DNA from: Zopfochytrium polystomum
Lineage: Eukaryota > Chytridiomycota > Chytridiomycetes > Chytridiales > Chytridiaceae
NCBI GenBank assembly: GCA_025765615.1
Contig: JAIVFJ010000038.1
Coordinates: 186,001 to 250,000 of the forward strand
Reading direction: 5' to 3'
DNA length: 64,000 nt
Of this stretch, positions 45,551-58,247 are shown piece after piece. How positions within the stretch are numbered: the first letter of the stretch is position 1; every line of letters starts with the position of its first letter. The notes beneath the pieces are model-generated. The model was not told the DNA's origin. It worked only from the letters and a program-made list of their open reading frames with translations, and made no database searches. The position numbers and the translations under genes were made by a program.

Positions 45551-48525
45551 TCAAGCCCACGAACACGCTTGCGCGACTTCCTCCGCTATCCTGGCTGCTT
45601 CCTTGGCCTGCTTCGAACCCTCCAGCACCGCTCGCTCGGCGGCAGCAGCCGACAGCCTGCTCAGGCGCACGAGGTATTGTTCCGTGAGCACGATCTCCCT
45701 CTTCGCAGACCCGTCCCGCCGTGTTGCTGCGGTTGCTTGCCCGTCATCGCCGCGAATGCCTTCTTCATCGTTGCGGCAGTCACCGTCATCCTTGTCGTCG
45801 TCATCATCACTGACATCCTCGTCGCCGCTGTCTCCCTCATCGCCGACTTCGTACTCCCCATCATCGCCATCTTCGCCTCCTTCCGCCTCACCGTCACCAA
45901 CTTCACCCACCCCGTCCCACTCCGCCCTTTCATCCTCGCCACCCCACCCACACGCACCGCTCCAGTGACCACCGCCAGCCCACACGGCCGCCTCCCTCAC
46001 CATCCCACCCCACTCAACAACCACCGCGTGGTTCCGCCCCTCGCGGTTGTCCCAGTACCGCTGCCCGTCCATCTCCACCCCAACCGCAAACTCGACCCGC
46101 AGCGCCGCCGGCGCCCCCGCGCCTCTTCCCGGGCCGCCCTGCGGTGCCCCCGCCACCGCCAGCGGGCCAACGCAGAGCTCGAACCGGTCGACCCCGACCG
46201 TCCCGCCGCCCGACACGCTGACCGACTGCACGAACCGCCCACCGTCGCTCGCCCACGCCGGCGGCGACTGCCACCCGTCGCGCGTGTACACGCACACCGG
46301 TCGCTTGTCATACGCAACGTTGCGCACCAGCAGCGTCAGCACCAGCGTCGCCTCCGCAGCGGACCCGCCGCCGCCGCCGCTGTCCCCGCTACCCCCCGCC
46401 TCCGCCGCAATGGTCTGCACTAAGTCGACGCGCTCCAGCGCGACATGCGTGCCCGCTGCAAACGGGCTGGCGAGCGGGTGCGGGGTGGTCGCGGACGCGA
46501 TGAAAAGCGTGCGCAGCCCTTGCGGGTTGTGGAGCGGCGGCGACGTGTACTGCTGTTGCTGGCGTCGACGGATACTGAGCAGCCGCTTCTCGCGGCGTCG
46601 ACGCTCTTTCCGGCGCTGGCGCTGAAAGTCGTCGGCCGTGTGCGTCTCGGTGTCGGTTGCGACGACCGCCGTGGGAACGTCGGTCGGCTCGTATTGCCGG
46701 ACGTTCGCGTCGCCAAACGTGATCTATCGTTTTTTGTGTTTTTGATTGGACGAGTTTGGTTCAGTGTTTCGTTGCGGGCCAATACAAAAAAAAAGTCAAC
46801 CGCGGCTCACCCGTCGCTGGTGCTCGACCGGCGGAACGGCGGATGCGCTTGTGTCAGAAGTGCTCCGGTTCATTGCGGGGCCTGCCGTACACTCCGCCGC
46901 CGTAGACGCCGCCGACGAAGCCGCCGCCTCGGGTTCTTCCGCCTCCCTTACTCTTTCCGACTCGCTCACGGCCGTTTTCCGTCGCGTCCGCTCTTCCGCT
47001 GGCGCAGCCTTCCGCGGCATCCGCGCCCACCGGCTCGGCGGACCCACAGGCCTCGCTCGCCGCCTCGTGCCATGCGCCAGTCGTGCCCAGCTCGACTGCA
47101 AGTGGTGCTTCTGGATGACTGTCCAGTGTTTCGCATGAGCCCGTTGACGCGCGGCCCAGCTCCGCGACTTCGTCGGCGCTGTCCTTGAGGGCGCCACCAG
47201 TTCCAGTAGCATCACTGCCTGTCTCGCACGGCTGCCCGACTGGCGCGGAACTGGCACCGTCGTCCTTCGCCTTCAACTCGAGCGCTTCAGGCGCGGTCAC
47301 TGAATCCGCGAAACCGTCCGTCCTGCCGACGTCCTTGTCCCCTTCCGCGAGGGTAACCTGGGAAGGCCGCTCGGCGTCGCTCACTTCCTCAGCTGCCGCT
47401 TTGAGCGCCGCGAAAGCCACGCCTTCTTGGGCCGTCGCAGCTGCTGGCCCTTGCTCTGGCGACGCGCTCGTGTCTTCGCCGCCATTGTCGGCCTGGGGCA
47501 CGTGATCCGCGGAGCCAACCACGTCACGATCGCCCTGCGCGTCGCACGGTGCCTCCGCCTCCGTCCCAATTCCAACGAGCCCCTCGGCGCGGCCAACCAC
47601 AACCTCAGCCTCCAGCGCCGGCTCTTGCGCCGTCCCTTCCCCGACCGCGAGGACCCCCGCCTTCGTCTCGCGCGACTCTCGACGCCGCCTCGCCGCCCGC
47701 TGCCTCCTCCGACTCTGGGCAGACCCGCTGCGGCCAGCCAGCAGCGGCTCCAAAATGACAGAAAGGCAACCCCGCGCGTCAGGCTCCACCGCGTCGGTTT
47801 TTGCGGGACGCCGGTCCGCGCCACTGCCGGCGCCGCCGTGGTCCTTGTCTCGGAGAGTGGCGGCGTCATGGGCGGAAAGAGCGGCAGCGGGGACGGCGTG
47901 GCCGCCGCCAGAGTCCTGAACTGCCCCACCCGCACCACGGTGGCCGTCGACCACGCCATGGCCCCACCAGCGCCACTGCCACGCCCGCCCTGTGTGGCGC
48001 GACCGTCCCACCTCAGGGGCCCCCGCCGCCGCGGCCGCCGTCGTCGTCGTCGCTTTCGCGCCCTCCGCGGTCCCTCCACCTGTCACCGTCACGGTCGTCG
48101 CCGCCACCGTGACCGGCCCCGCCAGCTTCTGCGCCACCGCCCCAAAGTCCCAGTGCCGCGCCGAAGCCGGTTGCGGGTGCTGCGGAATCGCACTTGAGAT
48201 AGTGGGGGAGACGTCGGCGGCGGTCGGCATCGGTGTGGGCGCGCGGGGTCCGTTTCGTCGGCTCGCGTCGCCGCCATCGCTTCTTCTTGTCTCCGTTTTG
48301 CGGCGGGTGCTCCAGCTGCTGCTGCTGCTGCGGTAACGGCAGGCCGGGGGCCGACGTCGCTGCTTTCGCAGTCACTGTTGGCGCCAAGAGGGGTCGAGTG
48401 GCTGGCCGCTTGTCGAGGGCGGCGGTGGTTGAGGCGACGGTGGGCGAATGGAAAAGCTGGAAAGGGTGCGGGTGGCGGGAGGGACGCGGGCGGCGCGGGT
48501 GAGACGGCGGCGGCTGAGTCGTCAT
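45551..48525 (-). CDS. PP1 glycogen-targeting subunit, CBM21 domain
   Basis: Regulatory subunit that brings protein phosphatase 1 to glycogen (family of yeast GAC1/PIG2 and animal PPP1R3). The last exon 45551..46723 is firm. The protein reads RRITFGDANVRQYEP (RxIxF, a PP1-docking motif), then RNVAYDKRPVCVYTRDGWQ, DRFELCVGPL, VEFAVGVEMDGQRYWDNREG, all matching CBM21. The RRITF motif is assembled across an intron at about 46724..46802. The C-terminal 150 residues are very acidic (DEDVSDDDDDKDDG) and end in an alanine-rich helix. The upstream part to about 48525 is extremely GC-rich with more than one open frame, so the N-terminal half (Gly/Ala/Glu-rich, disordered) and its start are uncertain. 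Confidence 0.75.
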
Positions 48526-48686
48526 GTAAAGTGGTAGCTGGTGGATAGAGAGGAGTTTGCAGGGGGGCTTTTGGGCTTCTTCCCAAGATATGCGGTGGTT
48601 TGTGGATGATTTGGGGGTAGCGGGTGGTGGGGGTGCAGTGTTCTTTGCGTGGGGGAGATTGTGTGGTCGCGTCGTGCAGGAGAGAC

Positions 48687-48731
<45 letters not shown>

Positions 48732-50782
48732 GTGGGAGCCCAGTGGATGAGGTGGGTAGCGATTTGCGACCGAAGTTCTCTTAACAATGCGGAAAGAAGA
48801 GGGCGAACAATGTTCAGCATGATCGCAGGTGGAGGAGCGAACAGAGGGTGCGCGCGTTTTCGCGTTTGACAGGCGGTTGCACCTTTACTCCCTCTCTCTC
48901 TCGTCTGCCCTCTCTACCCATCTCTCACTCCTCGCCCACGCGCACACAGAGTTTTTCTATCTCTGGGCTTTTTAGATTCTCCCGCTCGCTTCCGTCCTCC
49001 TCCTCGTTTAGCGGAGGAACTCTCTTCCAGCACTTTTGAACAGAAAAACGAGAGGCCGGGCCAGAGACAGTCAAGACCCTGACGGGGGGATGAGTGCTGG
49101 GGAGCGCGCCTGGGTTGAGAGAGGAGGAAAAGGAAGAAGTATACAGAAAACGCCAGCCGGACGTGTGGGCGCCGTGCAGAGACGATCCTTCCGCGCAATG
49201 GGCGCGGCGATAACGCGTTGGCGGGCGTTGACAGATTTCCGTTGACAAGGTCAGAGGCCACGTCAGGCAGTCAGTCACGTGGTTTGGTGTGAGCAAAAGC
49301 GCCGTTCGGAGGATTTGTCTTCTCCACGGAGGGATCGCCAGTCACGTGCATTGACACTGGCATGCTTGACGGCCTCACAAATGTGCATGAGGAGGGAGAC
49401 GCACATGACTTGACACGTATTGATGCACAAACCAGACGAGACCGACTTCTCAGGAATGTTTGCCGCTATCTCGCACCATATCGGACCAATGGGCGGCGTC
49501 CTTTTTCCGCCCAGCAAGATCCACCAACGCAGCGGATGTCTGGAACCCAAGCGGGCCTGATACATAACGGGAAGCCAGAGCCCGTTCGTTTCCGCCTCTC
49601 GTGCCGACGGAAATTTTTTCTCTTTCATTTTTTTCTTTTGCAAATTGAGGACGGCGAAAATTTTTAGTAGTCGTTTTTCCCGCCGTTGGCGGGCTGATGG
49701 TGCTGGTGACGGACGGAATTTTCTTTTCCTGCACCCATGGTTTGCGATTTCTGTTGCTGATTAATCACTCTATTTTCCGAAGCATGCTGTTGTTACTGCA
49801 CATTGGCGAAATGGCAGGGCTTTGCGAAACTTGAAGAAAAAAGAAAAAAAAATTCACACGGCAGCAAAAACAGAGCGGCTCCGGCTTTGGATGTGATTGG
49901 TTGGGAAAGTGAACGAACTTCCGTCACTCCAAAATATATGACGGATCATGTAGTCAAGAACATGGCGGAGCAAATGTTTCGTGGGGGGTCAGCTGCTGTC
50001 TGTCCAGTCCGCAACACGTAATAGAAGGTCTGGAAGATAGACGCCAGCTTGGCCTCAACCCTGTCACTTTTCAAGTTTCGATGTGGTACGACGGCAAGTG
50101 AAGCAAATTCACACTGAAACCTTCGAGCAACTTTTCCCCCACCAACCAGCCACCAACGGAGGTAGCTGGCAACCCCCTCCAATCAAGCATTGAATGTGGC
50201 GGAACCGCAGTGAAACTGAATGTTCGATTGGCTACGGATTTGCGTTGCTCGCATGACTGTTTCTTCTCTCAATTTAATGTTTGGCGCTCAACTTGCGGGT
50301 TTGTGCCATGATTTTCAAAATATTTGTTGGAGTGTTTCTTCTTCTGAAAAAAAAAAAATAAGAACAACCAAAAGAAAATTTTTTTCACCTGCTCTAGTTT
50401 TCCGTTTGTCTTGTTGTTTTACCGAATCAGGCCGACATTATTATTATAGATGACAATCAAGCCCAGCCGGCCTGCCTTCGCTCAGAGCATGTTCCTGTGC
50501 AGAGTTCCGTTTTTTTTTCTTCATCGTCTGCAAGAGCTGTTCCAACAGCCGGCCAGTCTCGGAAACGAGAGGTTAACCTAACGAGACATTGCAACAATCA
50601 ACAACACAACCCACACGACAGACGGACATTGAGGATGGCCACTTTCGAAACAAGCAAGCCAGAGCGCCAGACAGACAGACAGACTCCTTTTTTTCAGAAA
50701 AACACCCCTCCCACTATTTGTTCCCCATTTTTGCAGCATGCGAATTTTTCACTGTTGGGTATGAGTGATGTGCTGTGTGAGC

Positions 50783-50818
<36 letters not shown>

Positions 50819-51129
50819 ATGCTTCCGGCGCTCAGCCTGTCACGTCCTCACACAAACCTGAAAACAGGGTGGGGAACGAGGGGAGAAAGGGAGACCATCA
50901 GACAGAAAGAGTGGATGGGAGAAAAACGAGAGAGGAATATGCAGTGGAACGAGAAGAAAAAAACGGAGATTGGCCGACGGCCTTTTCGTTCCACCCCAAA
51001 CAGCAAGTAAGCGGGCCGCATTGCCCGTCTGTTTCCCAAAACGACGATTGTTTGGCGTCGGCCTGGCCGCGGACAGCCCGACGGAAAAGGCGAGACAGGG
51101 CGACAGCAAGGATGGGTGAGCTAACGGGC

Positions 51130-51175
<46 letters not shown>

Positions 51176-51750
51176 GCCGACGGAGTCAGAAAAGGGGGGG
51201 TTTGCGAGACGCACATGCTGCTTTGTGTGCATTCGTTTGAGTGGTGTGTGCGTGTGTTTGTTTGTCTGTGCTGGCATTCTTCCCCGCTTTTCCGCCGTAT
51301 TATACACCTGGTGGGCTTCCTTCCGCGAGCAGGGAATGCGACAAGAATAGGGAGGGGACAGGAGGAAGGGGACTCGCTGGCAGTTTCTCTCTCTCTCTCT
51401 CTTGCGCAAAAACTTGGGCAAAAAAAAAAAACAACAACGGCAAAAAAAGAAGCAAAAGTCAAAACGAGCGAAAAAATGAAAAATGTGCAATGTCGAAAAA
51501 GACAACAAAAGCACACACACACTCACACACACACACACACACACGCAAACACACTCACACACAAACGGGACCAAGCAGTATAAATATGGCGACGGCACGA
51601 GCGACCCTGACGCGGAAGCAAATCGGCCTCCCATCCCCTCACGCAGACAGATAAACAGACAGACAGACAGACAGACAGACAGGCAACTGTCTTTAAATTC
51701 GCACCACCCACACACCCAACCAACCCACCGAAGAGCGGCTACCTGCCACT
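48526..51750. other. 3.2-kb intergenic region rich in microsatellites
   Basis: Large divergent gap between the CBM21 gene (-) and the C2H2 regulator (+). Repeats: AG (48692..48729), TG (50786..50818), CAGA tetranucleotide (51128..51172 and 51652..51684), CA (51528..51548). No protein-coding frame with a recognisable domain was found. Its length suits a complex upstream regulatory region of a transcription factor gene. Confidence 0.5.
51589..51596 (+). promoter_or_regulatory. TATA box of the C2H2 regulator
   Basis: TATAAATA lies about 160 nt before the ATG at 51751, between the CA and CAGA repeats. Confidence 0.5.
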
Positions 51751-53301
51751 ATGCTTTCCGACAGTAGCTGCAGCTCAACCAGCAGCAGCAGCTCCTCCAG
51801 CAGCACCACCATCTCGCACCCTGCCAACTCTGCCGCGACGACTACCGCCACCACCAACACCTCCAGCGGCTCCGCTCCCGGCCTGCCATCACTGCCATCC
51901 TTGCCATCCTTGCCATCCCTGCCACCAACCCCGACGTCTTCCCCTGCGCAGGTCCCCGCACGCCTGCAGTATGACGATCGCAACGCGAGCCCCTCAGTGG
52001 TCGCAAGCTTGCACTCCACCCCAGCGGTCCGTGTGGAGGGGGACCTTCCGCGACAATACTGCGGCATGGCTGGAGCGGGTGGCCCGATCAGAGGGCACGC
52101 TCACCAACTTCCCCTCCACGACTCCTCCCCTTACGCACGCCACCACCCATCGAGCAGCCGAGCAAGCGCTGGCCCCACAAGTCCCGTCTCCGCTGCCCCT
52201 CGAACTCCTGCCTACGTTTCAGTAATGCAAACCCTGCCCGCACCTTCGCTCCCGGCTTCATACCGGGACGGCGGGCAGGTTCAGCACTTTGGGTACCAGG
52301 ACCATACCCCGGCCCCCGATCAAAGCCATTTCCGACCGTCGGTGATGCTCCCAACCCCTGCCGCAATGGTTCAACAAGATGCGCTGGTGTACCAAAACCA
52401 AGTGCTTCACCCGTACGGCAACCAGACCGCCGTGCCGGTGAAACTCTCCTCGCCAGTGCAAGCCTACCGACCGCTACACCCGCACCCGCAACCGAACAAT
52501 TTCTCCACTGAACTACCCACACCGTCCCCCACGCTCGTCCACTCCCTTGCGTCCCTCACAACAGCTCCAGTGTTCCCGCACACACACACGTCGCATGCCC
52601 CTCCCCCTGAGAGCCACTATGGACATTACCACCATCCCCAGCAGTTGTACCAGCCCCACCACCCACAACATCACCAACACCACCACCACAACCGCTATGA
52701 CGCTTACCAACATCACCAGCAGCTTGCCCCCCACCACCACCACAACCACCGACCTCCCTCTCCTCCTGCTACCACTGTGCCGATGCCCACGACCACCCAA
52801 GCCCACTACAAGGCGTCGTACGCAAACCTCGCCCCGCTCACGCCCCACTCCACACAGTCTTCGCATACCCACAAGGCGGCATCCGGGTCGCCGTCTCCCG
52901 CGCCGTCCGGCGTCCCGTCGACAGCGGCAGGGGCTACCGGCTCCACCACGGGTCCGGCGCCGCCCGGCCCGCGGCCGTACCGGTGCCCGCTGGACGGCTG
53001 CCGAAGCATTTTTTCGCGGCGCTACAACATGGTTCAGCACTTTCGCAACCACGCGCAGCGCATGGGCGCCTCCATCGCCGCCATCGACCGCGGCGCAAAG
53101 GCGCTCAAGGGTTGCCCCGCGAGCGTGCGGCCCGCCGCGGCGACACTTGCAGAGATGTTGCGATACTCGCGCGAGGCGGCGGCCGCGGCAGCCGTCGGCG
53201 GGGCCCCTGGCGGAGCGGCGTACGCACTAATGGGCGGTATGCCGGCAATTGCGCCGTCGCAGGCCATGCTGCTGCCGGCCGGCGTTGGGCTAATGCGGTG
53301 A
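51751..53301 (+). CDS. C2H2 zinc-finger transcription regulator
   Basis: Single exon, 516 residues. The N-terminal 400 residues are low-complexity: a serine run, short repeats of LPS (LPSLPSLPSLPSLPP), and long His/Gln/Pro-rich stretches such as HPQHHQHHHHNRYD. One classical zinc finger lies near residue 410-435: YRCPLDGCRSIFSRRYNMVQ then HFRNH, giving C-x4-C-x12-H-x3-H. A basic/Ala-rich C-terminus follows. A single finger suggests binding as a dimer or with other contacts, and the rest looks like an activation or scaffold region. The family is not more precisely recognised. It is AG-microsatellite flanked and has a TATA promoter. Confidence 0.8.
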   Translation: MLSDSSCSSTSSSSSSSSTTISHPANSAATTTATTNTSSGSAPGLPSLPSLPSLPSLPPTPTSSPAQVPARLQYDDRNASPSVVASLHSTPAVRVEGDLPRQYCGMAGAGGPIRGHAHQLPLHDSSPYARHHPSSSRASAGPTSPVSAAPRTPAYVSVMQTLPAPSLPASYRDGGQVQHFGYQDHTPAPDQSHFRPSVMLPTPAAMVQQDALVYQNQVLHPYGNQTAVPVKLSSPVQAYRPLHPHPQPNNFSTELPTPSPTLVHSLASLTTAPVFPHTHTSHAPPPESHYGHYHHPQQLYQPHHPQHHQHHHHNRYDAYQHHQQLAPHHHHNHRPPSPPATTVPMPTTTQAHYKASYANLAPLTPHSTQSSHTHKAASGSPSPAPSGVPSTAAGATGSTTGPAPPGPRPYRCPLDGCRSIFSRRYNMVQHFRNHAQRMGASIAAIDRGAKALKGCPASVRPAAATLAEMLRYSREAAAAAAVGGAPGGAAYALMGGMPAIAPSQAMLLPAGVGLMR

Positions 53302-55603
53302 CACCAGTTTTGGATGGATTGATGTCCCTCTGTTTCGATCACTCTGCCACCCCCACCCCATTTGCACTCTGCACTCTCCATGGACCTTAATTTTTGGCTT
53401 CCTCAATCCCCTGCATACATTCAATATTACCCCTTCAGGTTTCTTCTCTCTCCTTGTTCCTTTCTTCTTTCTCCTCCCTTCCTCCCCTTTTTTCTCCTCA
53501 GTTGTTCCCAACCCGTTTGTCTGTCCATCCCTTTCTTTGCAGTGCCGATTGCTGCCACATGAGACGCACCAAACCACAACAACCCTCTCTAATTCCGCAA
53601 TCACCCGCATATCCCACTCTGCACGTTTGTTAAACCCCAGCATTCGAAAAGGGGCGCTCTGCCTTGGCAATAGAATGACAAATTTGAAAAAAGAGCAAAA
53701 CACCTGGAGTGAAAATTTTGGTTGCATTTTTTTGGGTGCGCCAATCGTTCATCCCTACTCCAACGAGACGACAAGTAGGGACACTTGTCAGGACGCGGCC
53801 CAGATCGGAAGGACAGAGTGAGTCGTCGCTCCGGCGGTGCCGCAGGAAGAAAGCGAGCAAAGGGACGAAGCAACGAGGATGGATAGCGGCACGCTCCAGT
53901 TGATCAAGTCTGATTCGAATCCGCACGCCAAGATTTGAGCAGCTCGCCACAAGGAGGGAAGCGCTCGGCTCAGCGGCGGCCAATTTCGTTGCCAGCGCCC
54001 TTGAAGCCACAGCGCTCCTTCCAACAGCCATCCGGAGCGTCGCCCAGGTCCACAAGCGCAAGGCTGCAAGGCTGCGGCGGCTCGGCGGTGTGTGGAGCGG
54101 CGTTAGGGGGCGAACCCGATGGCGGCAGCCGCTCTGCGACAACCACATGCCTCCTTGAGCCCAGGCATCATTGTGTTTGTCTTTTCGTTGGGGTGGTCGC
54201 TGGTTGGTCTTTCCATCGGGCAACTGCTTCGCCCCCCCCCCCCAGGCGCGGCTAGACGACGGGCGCCCTTCCGGAGATGGGAGGGAGGGTGTGAGGGGAT
54301 GGCAAGCCATCACCCGGTTCAGGGGGGGTGGTCCGCAACTGTCCATACGTTCCGCGAATAACCCCCCAAAAAAAACACACGGAAAAAAAAAAAAAACTTG
54401 GCCCTTCTGTATTCCATTCGGCTCTCAAGGCGACTGCAGAACGAGGAAGGTTTACAAGGAAAGAAAGGACACAAACCAAAGAAGAACGAAGGGGCCGCCG
54501 TTTGCGCGAAACCAGGGCCCAGAAAAAGCAGAAGGAAGGCGGGAAGGAAAAAAGAGTGGAGGGAAAAACAGAAAGAATGTTAAACTGGACATGAAGAGAA
54601 GAAGGAATAAATGAAAAGATACAGGTTGTTTGGGGGAAGCAAGGGAAGTCGGAGTGGGAAGGCGGTCCAAAGTAGCTGAAAAATGGGCGGGGAAAAAAGA
54701 GTTTAGGAGACAACACCGCATACATGCGCCCATCATCCATTGCCGCCCCAATCGCCTCCCACAACCTATCTTAACACATCCCTCAAAACCAAAAGCAAAG
54801 AGTCCACGGACGTCAGCGAAAAGAAACCTACCAGCCCCTAAACTCGCGGAAAGGACGCAGGCAGAGAGGGGGGTTCGTGCCAAAGGGCGGAGCCATCGAA
54901 AGAGAGATAGCAAAGAGAAACAGAAGAAAGAAAAAAAAAAGATGAAACAAACCAACGGGGGAACCGAAAGTTTTGGGTGGGGATCAATCCAGGTGAAAAG
55001 CCCCAACCCGAAAAATGGAGAGGGAAAAATGTAGCGACGAAGGGCTGAAGTTATTATGAGATCGTCGTATCTAAGAGTCACACGGAGCCGGCTTTGAGGC
55101 CTAGGTGGGGGGGTGGGATAGTGTTGGGCGTTCGAATGAGATTAATAGCAAAGGGAAAAAAGAAACAGGGCCATTTGTTGCCCCCATTGCGGAGCCAAGG
55201 GCCTAAAGTGCGGCGCCAGTGACAAAAGAGATCAAAGGATGTGTGGTGCTCGCAGATTGAACGATTCTGTCGAGGGCGAAAGCGCGACTGGGAAGTTGTT
55301 ACTCTTCCCAGATTGCTCCCGTCCAAAAAACGTCATCGCCCGCTCGGCCAGCGGTGAGGTACAATAACGGCTCTTTTTTTTGGTGTTTCCAGTTTTGTGA
55401 TTTTTGGGCAGAGTAGTGGCAGAAGCTGAAGTGTTTTCTCAAAGGAACGGCCGGTGGCGCTGGTGGGAAGAAGGGGGCTCTTTGAACTTGTATCGGGTTT
55501 GGGTGCTGGGGGCGCGGATGTTGTTCGAAGTGGGGTGCACGGCGAAAGGTTCGGAAGGTGGCGAGTAATATGATCATGTAGGCTACTGGACGGTGCATTC
55601 ACG
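53302..55603. other. intergenic, no gene recognised
   Basis: About 2.3 kb of purine/pyrimidine-skewed sequence. Several open frames on both strands (such as 53630..54346 and 54252..54764 on the minus strand) are low-complexity and lack domains or splice patterns. I see nothing firm here. Confidence 0.4.
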
Positions 55604-56278
55604 CCTTCTCATAGAACTCTTTGATTTGGTCCATGCTCACTATCGTTCGATGACTGGATGGTGGGGGGGAATAGATCAGGTTAGAAGTGGGAGCAAGGTC
55701 GTTTGTCTTCGGATTCGGCGATGAGCGTGTGGTGGACCGTGCGGGGGGTTTGGAAGGGGCGGCGCGGACCTCCTCCAGGATTGTCCATCCCACGCATCTT
55801 CACCGCACGATCGTAGTTCGCCCGCATCGAAGCGCAAAATCATGCGATGGGGGCGATCGCGCGATGCGCTCGAATCGCAGATGCATTCGAAAGTGTAGCG
55901 AAGCTGTCGCCAAGAAAGCGAGGCAAAGACAAGAGGGAGGGAATGACGCAAATGGGGGGTAACGCACTTTGGTTCTGTGATGCACACGCCGCCACGCCGA
56001 CGATTGACGGCCTCCATGGACGGCTTTACTTCGTCCTCGCCGACCTGCTCTGTGACGGTGGGTGTCGGCGGCACGGTGTCGTCGGATCCCGGCCCGCCTG
56101 CTACGGAGATCGGAGGGGGCATCTTCTTCTCGCTCATCTGGCGATCGGGGGTGATTCCAGCTGTTCTTGAAGTGGGCGTCGGATCGATGGTACGTTGGCG
56201 CAAGCCGCAGAGGAGGTGTGCAGGGGAGCAGCGGCGGGTGCAAGGCGAACGACGAGCGACGATACGGCGCGGATGCAC
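55604..56278 (-). CDS. unresolved small spliced gene
   Basis: Unrecognised. One exon probably begins at or above MSEKKMPPPISVAGG and continues to CITEPK, ending at a GTGCGT donor near 55970. The following sequence has an acceptor near 55905 and reads RYTFECICDSSAS in one frame. A further exon may end at IKEFYEKA near 55604. Joins are not proven. The segment is coding-like (balanced composition, in-phase donor) but no domain or homology is evident. Confidence 0.3.
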
Positions 56279-56581
56279 ACAGCAAAAGTCTGGGGACGGC
56301 GACGTCGCCCGAATGCAAAACCTTGGGAGGGAGGGAGCGAGTCGCCGCTGGTTGGTCCTGTCAGAATCGATGCGACACCCGTTTTCTTCTCTTTGGCGTT
56401 AGTGCAAGACCGGCCGACAGATCGAGAGACAGATAGCCACATGCGTCCAAAACGGGCCGGGAAGACAACGCCTGGCTCGGCCGCGGCACTTGGTTCAATG
56501 TTCCTCATTACAAATCGACAAAACGTTCAAACAGGCGCGCCACAAAAAATTAAGAGCATCAAGATGCAAACACTTCTCGCC

Positions 56582-58247
56582 TTAAACCGCGACGAGGCAT
56601 TCCGCACCCAACAGTCCCCGCAGGTATGCCACGCAGCAGCACGAAACCCCAGCTGCCGCAGCCCCTCCAGCGATCGCCGACTGCCACCCGCACAGCAAGC
56701 TTGGCGACCAGGCTGCCTCGGTCTCGCTCACCAACGGCCTGGCCGAGGATCGAGCCTCGTCCTCCTCCTCGCCGAAATCCTCCCGTTCGGCTGCCGTGCG
56801 CACTCGACTGTCCCTCCACTGCATCCACAGCTGCCGGCCAAAGAAAACGCTGTCGACGATGACTGCGCCAGCAACGAGCAACGTCCCTCGCATGATGGTG
56901 TCTTGGACGCTCACCCTCCGAAGGCGGTCCGCGCACGACGGAGACAGCCGCTGCAGTGGCGTGTCGTAGCAAAAGAAGAGTATGGTCACAATCACCCCTG
57001 ACATAATGCCCGCGTGGCTGCCGAGCTGAGTATGCTGGTAATTGTCAAGGTTGTGCCGAGCACGCAGAGCCTCGTGCACGACCTCTCCGATTGAGAACGT
57101 CGACGAGTCCGCTGCAAAGCGCGTGATGGCCTTCCACGAAACAAAAAATAGTCCTTCCAACGGTTTGTAACAGATGATAAATAGAGCCAGGACCCAAAAG
57201 AACCACTCTTGATTTTTGGACACGCGCAGCGAAGTGACTACTGGAACAATTTGAAGGAACTAGAGCAGATTGCAGTGAAATTAGTACTGCTAACGATATC
57301 GCGAAGAACGGTACCTCCGGGAATAATGGCACGATTTACACTTTGAATGAAAAAATATTTTTCCTCCGATGTTGGGACAGTCCAACTTTGCACAGATGGC
57401 AGGCTCCCAGCGGAGACCGCCAAAGCTGCATCGGATCGAGAGGTATCTGCGCTGATTTTGAACTGGCTGCCGGTTGGTTCATTTCCCAATGTCGTCTTTG
57501 GCTTGCTGAGCGGTCGATCGGGGAAGACGTTCTGATGGATCGTAAGAATAATAATGGAAACAAGAAAGAGCCCGATGGTCGCAAATGTCCGTAGTATGTT
57601 TCCTGTTTCAGCGAATTCGGAGTTGCTGATGTAAGCAACAAAGAACCAGAACGCGCCGGTCTCCACAGCCAGCACGTGGATCATCGCAGCGACGAGTGCC
57701 TTCGCGGTCCTCACGATGGGCTTTTCGGAAGCAGGTAGAGTCGGAGATATCAATATCGCCATTCCTAGATGATCGGTATGACTAGGTTATCCTTGGAAAC
57801 AGAAGGCTGCCGACCTGGGATCCTCGAAATAGGCGCGGAGATCAAAATGTCTCCTCTGGTCCTCCCAAATGCTCCAAGCATAACCAGGTACGCGACAGCC
57901 GGAAAACTGACGGCGAAGAAGAACGGCAGCAGTTTCCAAGTGGATTTTCGGGGGAAAGCCGTTTGATCGGCTAAAATCAAGAACTGGACTGCGACCGTCA
58001 CGAGAAATGGGTAGCCCAGAACGTAAAGCGACGAGGAGTCAGGCGGTCTTGCGATGTTGCTGTTGACGATCAGGGTTTCGATCGCCGAAATTACGGACAG
58101 CAGTGCCACGAGGCTCGTGCAGTATAGTGTGGTCATAAAGAGCCACCTAGCTGGCCAATAGAAGGCCCTGCGGCTCATTGCGTACCCTACAGAGCCGTTG
58201 GTATGACTTTTACGATTCGAAATTTGTCGACTGAGCGGAATTGGCAT
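56582..58247 (-). CDS. multi-pass membrane protein, copy A
   Basis: Three open segments on the minus strand (57765..58247, 57238..57762, 56582..57223) with intron-like gaps, all rich in membrane helices, about seven or eight in total. Typical segments: SRRAFYWPARWLFMTTLYC, YVLGYPFLVTVAVQFLI, GAFWFFVAYISNSEFAETG, TIGLFLVSIIILTIHQN, GVIVTILFFCYDTPLQRLSP and WRDSRVRTAAE near the end. Two related copies follow at 58334..60345 and 60847..62360. The conserved FFCYDTPLQRLSP with a downstream cysteine (SCADRLR) is the clearest family signature. Function unknown. It resembles fungal orphan seven-helix proteins only in layout. Exact splice joins were not resolved. Confidence 0.6.

Noticed and set aside
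46854..48230. 458-residue minus-strand frame as a confirmed protein
   Set aside because: It is open because the DNA is extremely GC-rich. Other frames of the same stretch are open too, and it ends in a stop before the CBM21 exon, so at most part of it can be used after splicing.
50840..51715. 291-residue minus-strand ORF in the intergenic gap
   Set aside because: It is built from CAGA and CA microsatellites, giving VCLSVCLS-type repeats, so it is not a credible protein.
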